64,000 bases of DNA from Oscillospiraceae bacterium (GTDB lineage Bacteria > Bacillota_A > Clostridia > Oscillospirales > Oscillospiraceae): contig JAFYVA010000044.1 in the NCBI GenBank assembly GCA_017549325.1, positions 1 to 64,000 of the forward strand, in the 5' to 3' direction. The position numbers were made by a program, and so were the translations under genes. Below the pieces are notes generated by a model. That model saw only the letters and a program-made list of their open reading frames with translations. It was not told where the DNA came from and did no database searches. Below, in pieces: positions 1-7,350 of the stretch (positions are counted from its first letter, which is position 1; each line of letters begins with the position of its first letter).

Positions 1-2
1 AT

Positions 3-41
3 GCAAAGGTGCTTCGGGAGTATGCGGAGCAGATCCGCTGA
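3..41 (+). CDS. 3' end of an unidentified upstream gene (partial)
   Basis: The frame starting at base 3 reads AKVLREYAEQIR and then stops at TGA (39-41). This charged, helix-like end is the most protein-like of the three forward frames here and sits just upstream of the tRNA promoter, where a preceding gene would end. Twelve codons are too few to name a family. The other two frames stay open longer but read like noise. Confidence 0.4.
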   Translation, partial: AKVLREYAEQIR

Positions 42-82
42 CATGTTCACATTTCTTTTACGAATTAATTTGCGCAAACCTC

Positions 83-111
83 TTGATTTTCGCAAAGATC
101 TGTGCTATAAT
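83..111 (+). promoter_or_regulatory. SigA-type promoter of tRNA-Thr
   Basis: A -35 box TTGATT (83-88) and a perfect -10 box TATAAT (106-111) are separated by 17 bases. The tRNA 5' end lies 16 bases after the -10 box. Confidence 0.85.
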
Positions 112-127
112 ACCTACTGTTGACTAT

Positions 128-203
128 GCTGATGTGGCACAGTAGGTAGCGCACATCCTTGGTAAGGATGAGGTCACCAGTTCGAATCTGGTTATCAGCT
201 CCA
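128..203 (+). tRNA. tRNA-Thr (anticodon GGT)
   Basis: The cloverleaf is complete. The acceptor stem GCTGATG pairs with TATCAGC, followed by discriminator T and an encoded CCA. The anticodon stem CATCC/GGATG holds loop TTGGTAA (anticodon GGT), and the T arm is ACCAG-TTCGAAT-CTGGT. The D stem GCAC/GCGC has one A-C mismatch. The gene is a single transcription unit between its own promoter and a terminator. Confidence 0.95.
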
Positions 204-232
204 AAAAAGCGCTGCAATCGCAGCGCTTTTTT
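204..232 (+). terminator. Intrinsic terminator after tRNA-Thr
   Basis: The hairpin GCGCTGC-AATC-GCAGCGC is flanked by A and T runs and starts right after the CCA end. Confidence 0.85.
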
Positions 233-267
233 CTTTACCTATTTTATCCGAAACGAGGATTTTGACT

Positions 268-1203
268 ATGCCTACTACGAAGAAGCGTCTGCGCTATCTC
301 CTCTCGGCACTGCTGGCTGCCGTAATTTTTGGCTTTAGCTTTATGTTCTCTCGCCTGGCCATGGATGCGGCCTCGCCCATCGTCCTGCTGGCTTTCCGCT
401 TTGTTACCGCCTTCGTCTCCATGTCCATGGTGATCGGTGCCAACGCCTTGGTGGGGAAGCTGCGGGGCAAACCGCTGTTTTCCTTTTCACTGCGCGGCAA
501 GAATATTCTGCCGCTGCTGGCACTGGGCATTGTGCAGCCGGTACTGTATTTCTTCTTTGAGAACTACAGTATCCTCTATACCTCCTCGGCTGTAACCGGC
601 ACGATTATCGCGGTGATTCCTGTGGCCTGCATTCTGGTGGATGTGCTGATCCTGCGTCAGAAGGTGCGCCGCCGTCAGGTAATCTGCGCGCTGCTGTGCG
701 TGGGCGGTGTGGCGCTGATCTACGCTGGCGGTGAGACGGTGATCTCCTGGCTGGGCATGGTCTTTCTGTTGCTGACGCTGATTACTGATGTGGCATATTA
801 CACCCTTAGCCATAAGGTGGGCAAGCGTTTCAACGCCTTTGAGGTGACGTATGTCATGTTTATCGTGGGCATGGTCGTCTTTGTCCCTGCTGCGCTTATT
901 GAAGGTGCCGGACATATGGCACAGACATTTCTTCCCGCCATACAGAGCGGCGGTTTCTGGATCGCCGTGGTGTATCTGGGCACCTTGTCCTCGGTAGCGG
1001 CGTTCTCACTCCTGAACTTTGCAAATGCCCATCTCAGCGTGTCGGAGACATCGATCTTCAGCAACGTTACCACGGCAGTCAGTGTGCTGGCCGGTGTGCT
1101 GCTGCTGAAGGAGCCTTTCGGCATTTTCCAGTTCATCGGTGTGGCCGTTATCCTTGTATGCGTGTATACCGCCAGTGTGACGCCGAAAGAGAAAACAAAA
1201 TAA
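268..1203 (+). CDS. DMT/EamA-family transporter
   Basis: This is an inner-membrane exporter of the drug/metabolite transporter superfamily. The protein has about 311 residues and roughly ten hydrophobic helices arranged as two EamA repeats, with the first repeat carrying the typical 'FGFSFMFSRLA' start. The ATG at 268 has GAGG 9 bases upstream and is preferred over an in-frame TTG at 262, which is too close to that site. Substrate cannot be read from sequence; family members move amino acids, nucleobases or other small metabolites. It stands alone and converges on the histidine kinase gene across a shared terminator. Confidence 0.88.
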   Translation: MPTTKKRLRYLLSALLAAVIFGFSFMFSRLAMDAASPIVLLAFRFVTAFVSMSMVIGANALVGKLRGKPLFSFSLRGKNILPLLALGIVQPVLYFFFENYSILYTSSAVTGTIIAVIPVACILVDVLILRQKVRRRQVICALLCVGGVALIYAGGETVISWLGMVFLLLTLITDVAYYTLSHKVGKRFNAFEVTYVMFIVGMVVFVPAALIEGAGHMAQTFLPAIQSGGFWIAVVYLGTLSSVAAFSLLNFANAHLSVSETSIFSNVTTAVSVLAGVLLLKEPFGIFQFIGVAVILVCVYTASVTPKEKTK

Positions 1204-1210
1204 ACAGAAA

Positions 1211-1243
1211 AAACCGTGTATTGCAATTTGCAATACACGGTTT
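1211..1243. terminator. Bidirectional terminator
   Basis: A long perfect inverted repeat (AAACCGTGTATTG and its complement) with A and T runs on both sides lies between the convergent transporter and histidine kinase genes. Confidence 0.88.
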
Positions 1244-1248
1244 TTTTA

Positions 1249-2415
1249 TCAAAGCAGAGGCAGCGTTACACAAAACGCTGTGGAATGCACGTCGCTGCGG
1301 ACGGAAATGGTGCCGCCGTGCTTGTGAACAATTTCCCGGGCAATGGCGAGGCCTAAGCCGAAGCCGGAGGTCTCTTCGCGGGAATCGTCAACCCGGTAAA
1401 AGCGGTCGAACAGGTGGGGCAGCTTTTCTGCGGGAATGGGATCTCCCTCGTTTTCCACGGTGAAAACCACCTGCTGATTTACCTTGTCCATCACCAAGCG
1501 GATCGGCGTGCCGGGTGCGGCGTATTTCACGGCGTTGTCCAACAGGATCGTGACGAGACGGCGAAGTGTCTTTCCCTCACCTGCGACGGAAAGGGCGTTT
1601 TCGATATCGTAATGCAGCGGATGTCCCGCCTCGAAAGCGACCGCCTCAAATCGCAGAACCGATTCTGTGACCAACTCAGAGAGGTCTGTCGACTGCAGCT
1701 GAGGGGCGAATTCCTCGGTTCGCCAAAGGGAGAGCATATCTTCCAGCAGAGATTTCATCCGTCGGGATTCGGCCTGAATGTTGTCCACATAGGGGCGCTG
1801 TTCGGCGTTTGCCGTATCTTCCAGCGCCGAGGAAGAGGAGAGGATCACCGTCAGCGGCGTTTTCAGTTCGTGGCCTGCGTCGGACAGGAATTGTTTCTCC
1901 CGCGCCCATGCCCGCTCTACAGGTCGGGTAATATAGCCCGCCAGCAACCATCCAAGGGCGGCAACGATGACCATCGCCAGAAGAAACAGTCCAAAACCCA
2001 CCAGAATAAGGGTACGCAGCGTGGCCTGCTCAAAGGAACTGTCCATAAAGGCAAGGCGCACCGTCAGCAAGCCGTCCTGTCGGTAGAAACGCAGATCGTA
2101 CTGGCGCAGGACACCCTGACGCATACCGCTGCTCATAGCGGCTTCTACGACCGCAGAGAGGGTTTCATGATCGTCCAGATCATAATAGTTGCTACCGGCA
2201 ATACGCACGGTGCCGCTGGGAAGCAGCTCGGCGATGAAGCAGGGCGTTTTGGCATGCTGCACGCCGCTTTGCAGCGCCGTACGCAGCTCTTCGCTGCTGC
2301 GCTGTGCGATGTTGCTCCGTGCCGAGAAAAAGAGGGACAGCAGCACTGCTATGAGCAGAATGCCCACAAACAGAACGGACAGCCCCGCTACTTTCTTTCG
2401 TAAAGTTCCAATCAC
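1249..2415 (-). CDS. Membrane sensor histidine kinase
   Basis: This is the sensor of an OmpR-type two-component system. The 388-residue protein has a membrane helix at about 11-31, an extracytoplasmic region of about 100 residues, and a second helix at about 134-160. An H box follows with phospho-acceptor His182 in 'DAGHELKTPLTV', then an ATPase domain with N box 'NAVKYA' and G box 'GFGLGLAIAREIV'. Little or no HAMP linker is visible between helix 2 and the H box. Its ATG overlaps the regulator's stop (ATGA), so the two are translationally coupled. The signal is unknown; an upstream lipoprotein in the same operon may take part in sensing. Confidence 0.93.
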   Translation of the reverse strand: MIGTLRKKVAGLSVLFVGILLIAVLLSLFFSARSNIAQRSSEELRTALQSGVQHAKTPCFIAELLPSGTVRIAGSNYYDLDDHETLSAVVEAAMSSGMRQGVLRQYDLRFYRQDGLLTVRLAFMDSSFEQATLRTLILVGFGLFLLAMVIVAALGWLLAGYITRPVERAWAREKQFLSDAGHELKTPLTVILSSSSALEDTANAEQRPYVDNIQAESRRMKSLLEDMLSLWRTEEFAPQLQSTDLSELVTESVLRFEAVAFEAGHPLHYDIENALSVAGEGKTLRRLVTILLDNAVKYAAPGTPIRLVMDKVNQQVVFTVENEGDPIPAEKLPHLFDRFYRVDDSREETSGFGLGLAIAREIVHKHGGTISVRSDVHSTAFCVTLPLL

Positions 2416-3086
2416 TGCGGCACCTCCAGACAGTAGCCCACCGAACGCCGCGTCCGAATGCGAACGCGGGAATGAAGATGCTCCAGTTTGCGCCGCAGAA
2501 ACGAAATATACACCTCGACACTGTTATCCTCGGCGGCGGAATCGTAACCCCATATTTTCAGGAGGATCTGCTCCTTGGAAACGACCTGCTGTCCGTTTTG
2601 CATCAACAGCGCCATCAGATGATATTCCTTTCGGCTCAGAGGAACGCTGCGCTCACCGCAGCGAAGGCAGACCGTTCCCTGTTCCAGTGTGAGGTCTTCC
2701 CAGCAAAGATCCGTTGTGCTGTGAGACTCATCCCGTCGCAGCAAAGCCCGGATACAGGCCAGAAGCTCCTCCGATTCAAAAGGCTTGGTGAGGTAATAGT
2801 CGGCGCCGCTGTCAAGTCCGGCTACGCGGTCATCCAACTCGCCCTTTGCCGTCAGCAGCAGAACAGGGAGCTTGCTGCCCTGCGAGCGGAGCGTCTTTAA
2901 CAGCGTCAGACCGTTCATTTTCGGCAGCATGACATCCAGCACCAGCAGGTCGTAAATGCCGCTGAGAGCCTCGTCAAGGCCTGCAGCGCCGTCGTGGCGC
3001 ATATCGACGATGTAGCCCTCTCTGCGCAGCAAGCGAGCCAGCGTGTCTGCCAGCCGCAGCTCGTCTTCTACAAGTAAGATACGCAT
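2412..3086 (-). CDS. OmpR/PhoB-family response regulator
   Basis: The 224-residue protein is a cytoplasmic DNA-binding regulator partnered with the following kinase. The receiver domain (1-115) has the acidic pair 'VEDE' (6-9), phospho-acceptor Asp51 in 'LVLDVMLPK' and the conserved Lys in 'LTKPF'. A winged-helix DNA-binding domain (about 128-222) carries the 'NSVEVYISFLRRKL' recognition-helix signature. It starts one base before the stop codon of the upstream lipoprotein gene and overlaps the kinase gene by 4 bases, so all three form one transcript. Targets are unknown. Confidence 0.95.
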   Translation of the reverse strand: MRILLVEDELRLADTLARLLRREGYIVDMRHDGAAGLDEALSGIYDLLVLDVMLPKMNGLTLLKTLRSQGSKLPVLLLTAKGELDDRVAGLDSGADYYLTKPFESEELLACIRALLRRDESHSTTDLCWEDLTLEQGTVCLRCGERSVPLSRKEYHLMALLMQNGQQVVSKEQILLKIWGYDSAAEDNSVEVYISFLRRKLEHLHSRVRIRTRRSVGYCLEVPQ

Positions 3087-3087
3087 A

Positions 3088-4029
3088 TCAGTTGGCGTAG
3101 ATCAACAGTACCAGCAGAGGAGAGACCTGAGCCGCAGGCAGCAGGTAAAGGGTCTCGTCGCCGCTGATGGTGGCGTAATACCCCTCCTCCACGCTGTGAA
3201 GAGCGCCCAGTGTCAGGGTAAAGGAGGATTCGACATTAACAGAATTGAGGTATTCCACAGTGATGGTGGCGGTAGGCGTGGAGAAACCGCACAGATTCAG
3301 CGCCTGCTGCGAGGGGAGATAATCGAAGCACCGTCCCATCTGCAGAGAACCGAGTCCGGCAAAGATTTTGTCGATACGATCGGTCACATGCTCGCCGGAA
3401 CCTTTCCACTGTCCGTCAACATTTCGCAGGAAAACCTGACCTTCGCTTCCGGTTACCAGTATACGGCTGACATTTTCAGAGGTAAAGGCAGGCAGTGTGG
3501 GCAAAACGGCCATATCATAAATGCTGACACCCAACATCTGCACAAAGCTGTCGGGGCAGGCATAGATGCCGTCATAATTTTCCACCGACATATACCAGGA
3601 ACCGTCTTCTGCCTGATCACCGATATTGAGGTGCAGGCTGCCTTCTTCCACCGTCATGGTCAAATATTTCTGAGGCTCGTCAAGACCGTAAAGGGACAGG
3701 TCTTCATTGGCCTGCAACGGCTGCAGTGCGCTCAGTTCGTGCAGCGCAGCGACCAGTTCCTCCACCTTATCGCCGTCCAGAGGAAAGGTGGGCTCGTCTA
3801 CCCAGTGCCAACCCGTCTCGTCGTGGTTGAGGCGCACCGTAATCTCGCCGTCGCAATACTGCAAGAACTTCGACTGCGCTTCGACCACTGCGCTGTCCAC
3901 AATGGTATTCTCCGTCGATGCGGTATCGGTATCGGCGGTATCGCTCGGCTGCTCAACCTTGCGGCTACAGCCGAAGAGGCACAGCAATGCCACGGCCAAC
4001 ACCAGCAGAAGGATCATATATTTTCTCAT
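3088..4029 (-). CDS. DUF4340-like lipoprotein
   Basis: The predicted product is a surface lipoprotein of 313 residues. The signal peptide 'MRKYMILLLVLAVALLCLFGC' ends in lipobox LFGC, with acylated Cys at about 21. The ATG at 4029 is preceded by AGGAG at 7 bases; a longer reading to 4200 lacks a ribosome site and would bury the signal peptide. The mature part has the repeated beta-rich pattern of DUF4340 proteins ('LNIGDQAEDGSWYMSVEN', 'VFLRNVDGQWKGSG'). It is the first gene of an operon with a response regulator and kinase, which suggests an accessory or target role in envelope sensing. That role is inference. Confidence 0.78.
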   Translation of the reverse strand: MRKYMILLLVLAVALLCLFGCSRKVEQPSDTADTDTASTENTIVDSAVVEAQSKFLQYCDGEITVRLNHDETGWHWVDEPTFPLDGDKVEELVAALHELSALQPLQANEDLSLYGLDEPQKYLTMTVEEGSLHLNIGDQAEDGSWYMSVENYDGIYACPDSFVQMLGVSIYDMAVLPTLPAFTSENVSRILVTGSEGQVFLRNVDGQWKGSGEHVTDRIDKIFAGLGSLQMGRCFDYLPSQQALNLCGFSTPTATITVEYLNSVNVESSFTLTLGALHSVEEGYYATISGDETLYLLPAAQVSPLLVLLIYAN

Positions 4030-4062
4030 CGGGAATCTCCTTTGTTGAATACGATATAGTAC

Positions 4063-4072
4063 ACTATACCAT
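4063..4072 (-). promoter_or_regulatory. Possible extended -10 promoter of the lipoprotein/two-component operon
   Basis: On the minus strand, TG-g-TATAGT forms an extended -10 box 34 bases before the start codon. No good -35 box is seen, which is tolerated with an extended -10. Confidence 0.45.
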
Positions 4073-4122
4073 TTTTTTAAGTGAAAAGGAAGAAAAAAGT
4101 GTGAACTTTCTGCCGAAACAGC

Positions 4123-4161
4123 AAAAAGCAACCCCGCGCCCGTGGGCGGGGGTTGCTTTTT
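4123..4161 (-). terminator. Terminator after the phosphopantetheinyl transferase gene
   Basis: The inverted repeat AAAAAGCAACCCC...GGGGTTGCTTTTT follows the stop codon at 4170 and ends in a T run on the minus strand. Confidence 0.85.
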
Positions 4162-4169
4162 ATACATTG

Positions 4170-4739
4170 TTACAGCGTCATTGCGGCTGTCACGGAACAA
4201 CCGTTCTCCTCGGTGTAGCGCAATGCCACATTCTGGGGAAGCTCCAGACGGCTCAGACCCAGCAGGGGACCCTTGCCCGTCACCTTAAACAGCGCTTCCT
4301 TGGCGGTCCAGCACTCCCAGAAGCGGTGGTAGCAGCCCTCGCGTCCAAAGGCGATATAGGCCATTTCCGCCTCGGAGCAGGCGCGGGCCATAAACTTCTG
4401 GTCGGCGGCGCGGATCACCTCAACATCCACGCCCATCGGCTTGTCGTGAATGGCACACAGGACCCAGGGGCCGCTGTGGCTCAGGCTGAGATATACACCT
4501 TCGGCATCAGCGGCGGGCTTTCCGCTGTCCTCCCACAGCAAAGGAGCGGCCTCCTGCGCACAGCCCAGCTCTTCGGCCAGCGCCTGACGCAGCAGCAGCT
4601 CTCCGGCGGCGGAGCGCTTGCGGTCATCCTCGGCGGGGAAATCACTGATACGGCGACGGCGCTCTGCGCTCATCAGCGCCACGGCGCGATTGTATTCCGA
4701 ATCAGACATGGTCTTGATGTTATACCAGAAAAACTTCAT
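4170..4739 (-). CDS. Sfp-type 4'-phosphopantetheinyl transferase
   Basis: The enzyme transfers phosphopantetheine from CoA to a serine of carrier proteins. The 189-residue protein has the family motifs: 'GVDVEVI' with Mg-binding Asp105 and Glu107, and 'FWECWTAKEALFKVTGKG' with Trp144, Lys147 and Glu148. The ATG at 4739 has AGGAGG 7 bases upstream; an upstream in-frame ATG lacks one. It is slightly shorter than B. subtilis Sfp (about 224). No polyketide, peptide-synthetase or fatty-acid genes lie nearby, so its carrier partner is not shown here. Single gene with its own promoter and terminator. Confidence 0.92.
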   Translation of the reverse strand: MKFFWYNIKTMSDSEYNRAVALMSAERRRRISDFPAEDDRKRSAAGELLLRQALAEELGCAQEAAPLLWEDSGKPAADAEGVYLSLSHSGPWVLCAIHDKPMGVDVEVIRAADQKFMARACSEAEMAYIAFGREGCYHRFWECWTAKEALFKVTGKGPLLGLSRLELPQNVALRYTEENGCSVTAAMTL

Positions 4740-4776
4740 ATTCTCTTCCTCCTGCAAACAAGAACGCATTTTCCAT

Positions 4777-4805
4777 AGTATACCATATCAAGGGCTGTCT
4801 TTCCA
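4777..4805 (-). promoter_or_regulatory. Promoter of the phosphopantetheinyl transferase gene
   Basis: On the minus strand, TGGAAA, a 17-base spacer and TATACT; the spacer ends in TGG, giving an extended -10. Confidence 0.6.
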
Positions 4806-4824
4806 CTGTTTTTCCCCTGTACAG

Positions 4825-4853
4825 TTGCTTTTTTTTGCTATTTGCGCTACAAT
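4825..4853 (+). promoter_or_regulatory. Promoter of truA
   Basis: TTGCTT (4825-4830), 17-base spacer, TACAAT (4848-4853), followed 34 bases later by the truA start. Confidence 0.75.
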
Positions 4854-4887
4854 GACGGCAGAAAACACGAAGGCAGGAGAGAAGCAC

Positions 4888-5625
4888 ATGCTGCAGAATT
4901 ATAAATTTACCATCGCCTATGACGGCACCCGCTTTTTTGGTTGGGAGCGTCAGTCGGATCGCGAGACCATTCAGGGCAAGCTGGAGTCGGTGCTGAGCCG
5001 CCTGCAGGGGGCGCCGGTGGAGATCATTGGCGCAGGCCGTACCGACGCCGGAGTCCATGCCCGCGCCATGGTGGCCAATGCCGCACTGGATGTGGAGGAA
5101 AGTCCCGAGGAGATCCGCAGCTACATGAATCGGTATCTCCCCGATGCCATTGCCGTTCGCGAGGTCAAGCCCTGTGCGCCCCGCTTTCACGCCCGCTATA
5201 AAGCGATCGGCAAAACATACCGATACACGGTCCATGTGGGTGAGGTAAAGCCTGTCTTTGACCGCAAGTATGTCACCATCCTGCCCTATGTGCCCGATGT
5301 GGAGGCTATGCGCGCCGCTGCGGAGATTTTGACCGGCGAGCACGACTTTGCCGCCTTTTGCGGAAATCCCCGTATGAAGAAGTCCACCGTTCGCACAGTG
5401 GACAGCATCGTGATCGAAGAGCGAAAGGATCGCATTACCTTCACCTTCCACGGAAACGGATTCCTGCAGAACATGGTGCGTATTCTTGTCGGCACGCTGC
5501 TGGAAATCGGCCGCGGATACTGGCCGGTGGAGAAGGCTGCGGAGATACTGGAATCCCGCGATCGCAAGCAGGCGGGCCCCACGGCGCCTCCGGAGGGCCT
5601 GTGCCTGATGAAGGTGGATTATTAA
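4888..5625 (+). CDS. truA: tRNA pseudouridine(38-40) synthase TruA
   Basis: The enzyme isomerises uridines 38-40 in the anticodon stem of many tRNAs. The 245-residue protein carries the catalytic motif 'GAGRTDAGVHA' with nucleophile Asp53 and the C-terminal 'GNGFLQNMVRILVGTLLEIG' typical of TruA. The ATG at 4888 is preceded by AGGAGA at 7 bases; a longer upstream reading is antisense to the neighbouring gene. In many Firmicutes truA sits in the ribosomal protein/ecf cluster; here it is a single gene between its promoter and a terminator. Confidence 0.96.
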   Translation: MLQNYKFTIAYDGTRFFGWERQSDRETIQGKLESVLSRLQGAPVEIIGAGRTDAGVHARAMVANAALDVEESPEEIRSYMNRYLPDAIAVREVKPCAPRFHARYKAIGKTYRYTVHVGEVKPVFDRKYVTILPYVPDVEAMRAAAEILTGEHDFAAFCGNPRMKKSTVRTVDSIVIEERKDRITFTFHGNGFLQNMVRILVGTLLEIGRGYWPVEKAAEILESRDRKQAGPTAPPEGLCLMKVDY

Positions 5626-5628
5626 GCA

Positions 5629-5662
5629 AAAAAAAGAAAGCCCCTCGGGGCTTTCTTTTTTT
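5629..5662. terminator. Bidirectional terminator
   Basis: AAAGAAAGCCCC-TCG-GGGCTTTCTTT hairpin with A and T runs serves truA on the plus strand and the cohesin gene on the minus strand. Confidence 0.88.
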
Positions 5663-5664
5663 GC

Positions 5665-7335
5665 TTACATATTGCGGATATCGTCCAGCAGATCCTGCAG
5701 GGACATGGTGTTGACGGAACTGTCGGCGGCCACATCCTCTTCGCTGCGGGCAGAGTCTACGAAGAAGGCGTCGTCGGCCTTCGCTTCACGGCGATACAGC
5801 TCCTCCTGCACCGCAGAGGAGACATCCTCTACGAAGGGGCTGGAGATACCGTCCTCGGCGGAGACGGGGACAAACGGCTTTTTCTCAACGGGCTTGTCCA
5901 TCGTTACAGGGGCAGAAGGCGCCGCTTTCGGCGGATCCATTTCCGCAAAGATCCGCTCCTCTTCGGCAATCAGCTTCTCCACTTCAAGCTCGTCTTCCGC
6001 AATGGGTGCGGCCTTCACCGTGGGCTCCACGGGATCGGCACCCATGCGATCGTAACGGCGACTCTCGCGGCTGCGCTTTACAGGAGGCTGCGGAGGCGTA
6101 TCGTTGCCGTCGTCATCGTATCTGTCATCCCGGCCGCTGCGGCCAATCAGGAAGCCCAGCAGGAACAGCAGAATCACAACCAGCACGGCGGCCACGGCCG
6201 CTACGGTGAGCGTGGAGGCCTCGCCCAGCAAGGGGAGATCCACCACCATAGGTACGGCAAAGGAGGGGATCTCCGGCTCGGCGTTGGGATCAATGATCTC
6301 CATGGTGGGGATGATGCCCTCATACTTGGGCATACGGTATACATGAACCGTGTAGGTCTTCTTGGTTACGCCGTCCTCTGCGGTACAGGTAACAGACAGT
6401 ACCGTCTCACCCTCGTTCACCAGCTGACGGGTGTCCTCGGTGACTTGCAGTGCCTTCTCATCCTTGGCAACGCCTGTCAGCGTGACAGACTTGGTCTCAA
6501 AAGGAACATAGGCCACATAGTCCGTCACCGCACCGGAGAAGGTGGGGGAGAGGGGGGCGGCATCCAGCGTCAAGTCGCTGAGCAGCGCCACATCCGAGGG
6601 CTTGTAGTTGGGGTCCTGCTGACGGGTCACGGTAATGACATAGTACTTCTGCGCGCCGCTGGGGGCGGTGCAGGTCACCGTTACGGTGTTCTCGCCTACC
6701 ACCAGAGAGTTGCCGCTGACGCTGACGCGGGCGCCGCTGTCAGCGGTTCTCCAATCCAGCTTCAGCTCCGTCACATCGAAGGGAACGGTGGCGGTATAGG
6801 CGGTGGTAGAGGAGGAGAACTCAGGGGAGAGCTTGGCGTTGGAGCAGGTCAGGGAGGAGATGGCGCAGTTATTGCTGGGGGCAGCGCCCACCTTTCCGGA
6901 CCAGGAAGCGGAACCGACACTGCTGTCGGAGTTGCCGTCGGAGACCACGATGCCGCTAAAAGAGGCGCTCAGCGCCGTGTCGACGCTCAATCCGCTCTTG
7001 ACGCGGAAGGTAACGGACACCACACCGGCAGAGGAGTTGATGGGGTTGCCCACGCCGTACATCACGAACTTCGTGCCGTTGGGCACCACATCCCAGCCGC
7101 TGAGCAGGCCGCTGTAGCTGCGATACTCCAGTACGGAGCTGTCGTAGTTCAGCGTGGCCTCAACGCCCATGATGCCGCTGCCGGAGACCTTCAGAGTCAA
7201 GGTGACATCGCTTCCGGCCTGAATGGAGCTGTTGCCCGTCAAGGAGGCGGAAGGCGCTGCTTCGGCCTGCTGGGGCAGCATCATCACAAAGCACAGCGTG
7301 AGAGTCAGAAAGATTTTCAGTAACTGTTTTTTCAT
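5665..7335 (-). CDS. Membrane-anchored cohesin-domain protein with cytosolic tail
   Basis: This 556-residue surface protein probably docks dockerin-bearing partners. It has a signal peptide (1-26), a cohesin-like beta domain (about 28-150, with 'GVEATLNYDSSVLEY' and 'AGVVSVTFRV'), two cadherin-like beta-sandwich domains (about 155-238 and 248-334), one membrane helix (about 374-397) and an acidic tail of about 160 residues rich in Glu, Pro and Ala. By topology the tail is cytosolic, which is unusual for cohesins normally attached by LPXTG, SLH or scaffoldin modules. It starts 15 bases after the dockerin gene with AGGAG upstream, so both are one operon. The cohesin call rests on pattern recognition. 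Confidence 0.8.
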   Translation of the reverse strand: MKKQLLKIFLTLTLCFVMMLPQQAEAAPSASLTGNSSIQAGSDVTLTLKVSGSGIMGVEATLNYDSSVLEYRSYSGLLSGWDVVPNGTKFVMYGVGNPINSSAGVVSVTFRVKSGLSVDTALSASFSGIVVSDGNSDSSVGSASWSGKVGAAPSNNCAISSLTCSNAKLSPEFSSSTTAYTATVPFDVTELKLDWRTADSGARVSVSGNSLVVGENTVTVTCTAPSGAQKYYVITVTRQQDPNYKPSDVALLSDLTLDAAPLSPTFSGAVTDYVAYVPFETKSVTLTGVAKDEKALQVTEDTRQLVNEGETVLSVTCTAEDGVTKKTYTVHVYRMPKYEGIIPTMEIIDPNAEPEIPSFAVPMVVDLPLLGEASTLTVAAVAAVLVVILLFLLGFLIGRSGRDDRYDDDGNDTPPQPPVKRSRESRRYDRMGADPVEPTVKAAPIAEDELEVEKLIAEEERIFAEMDPPKAAPSAPVTMDKPVEKKPFVPVSAEDGISSPFVEDVSSAVQEELYRREAKADDAFFVDSARSEEDVAADSSVNTMSLQDLLDDIRNM

Positions 7336-7350
7336 GGGAACGATCTCCTA

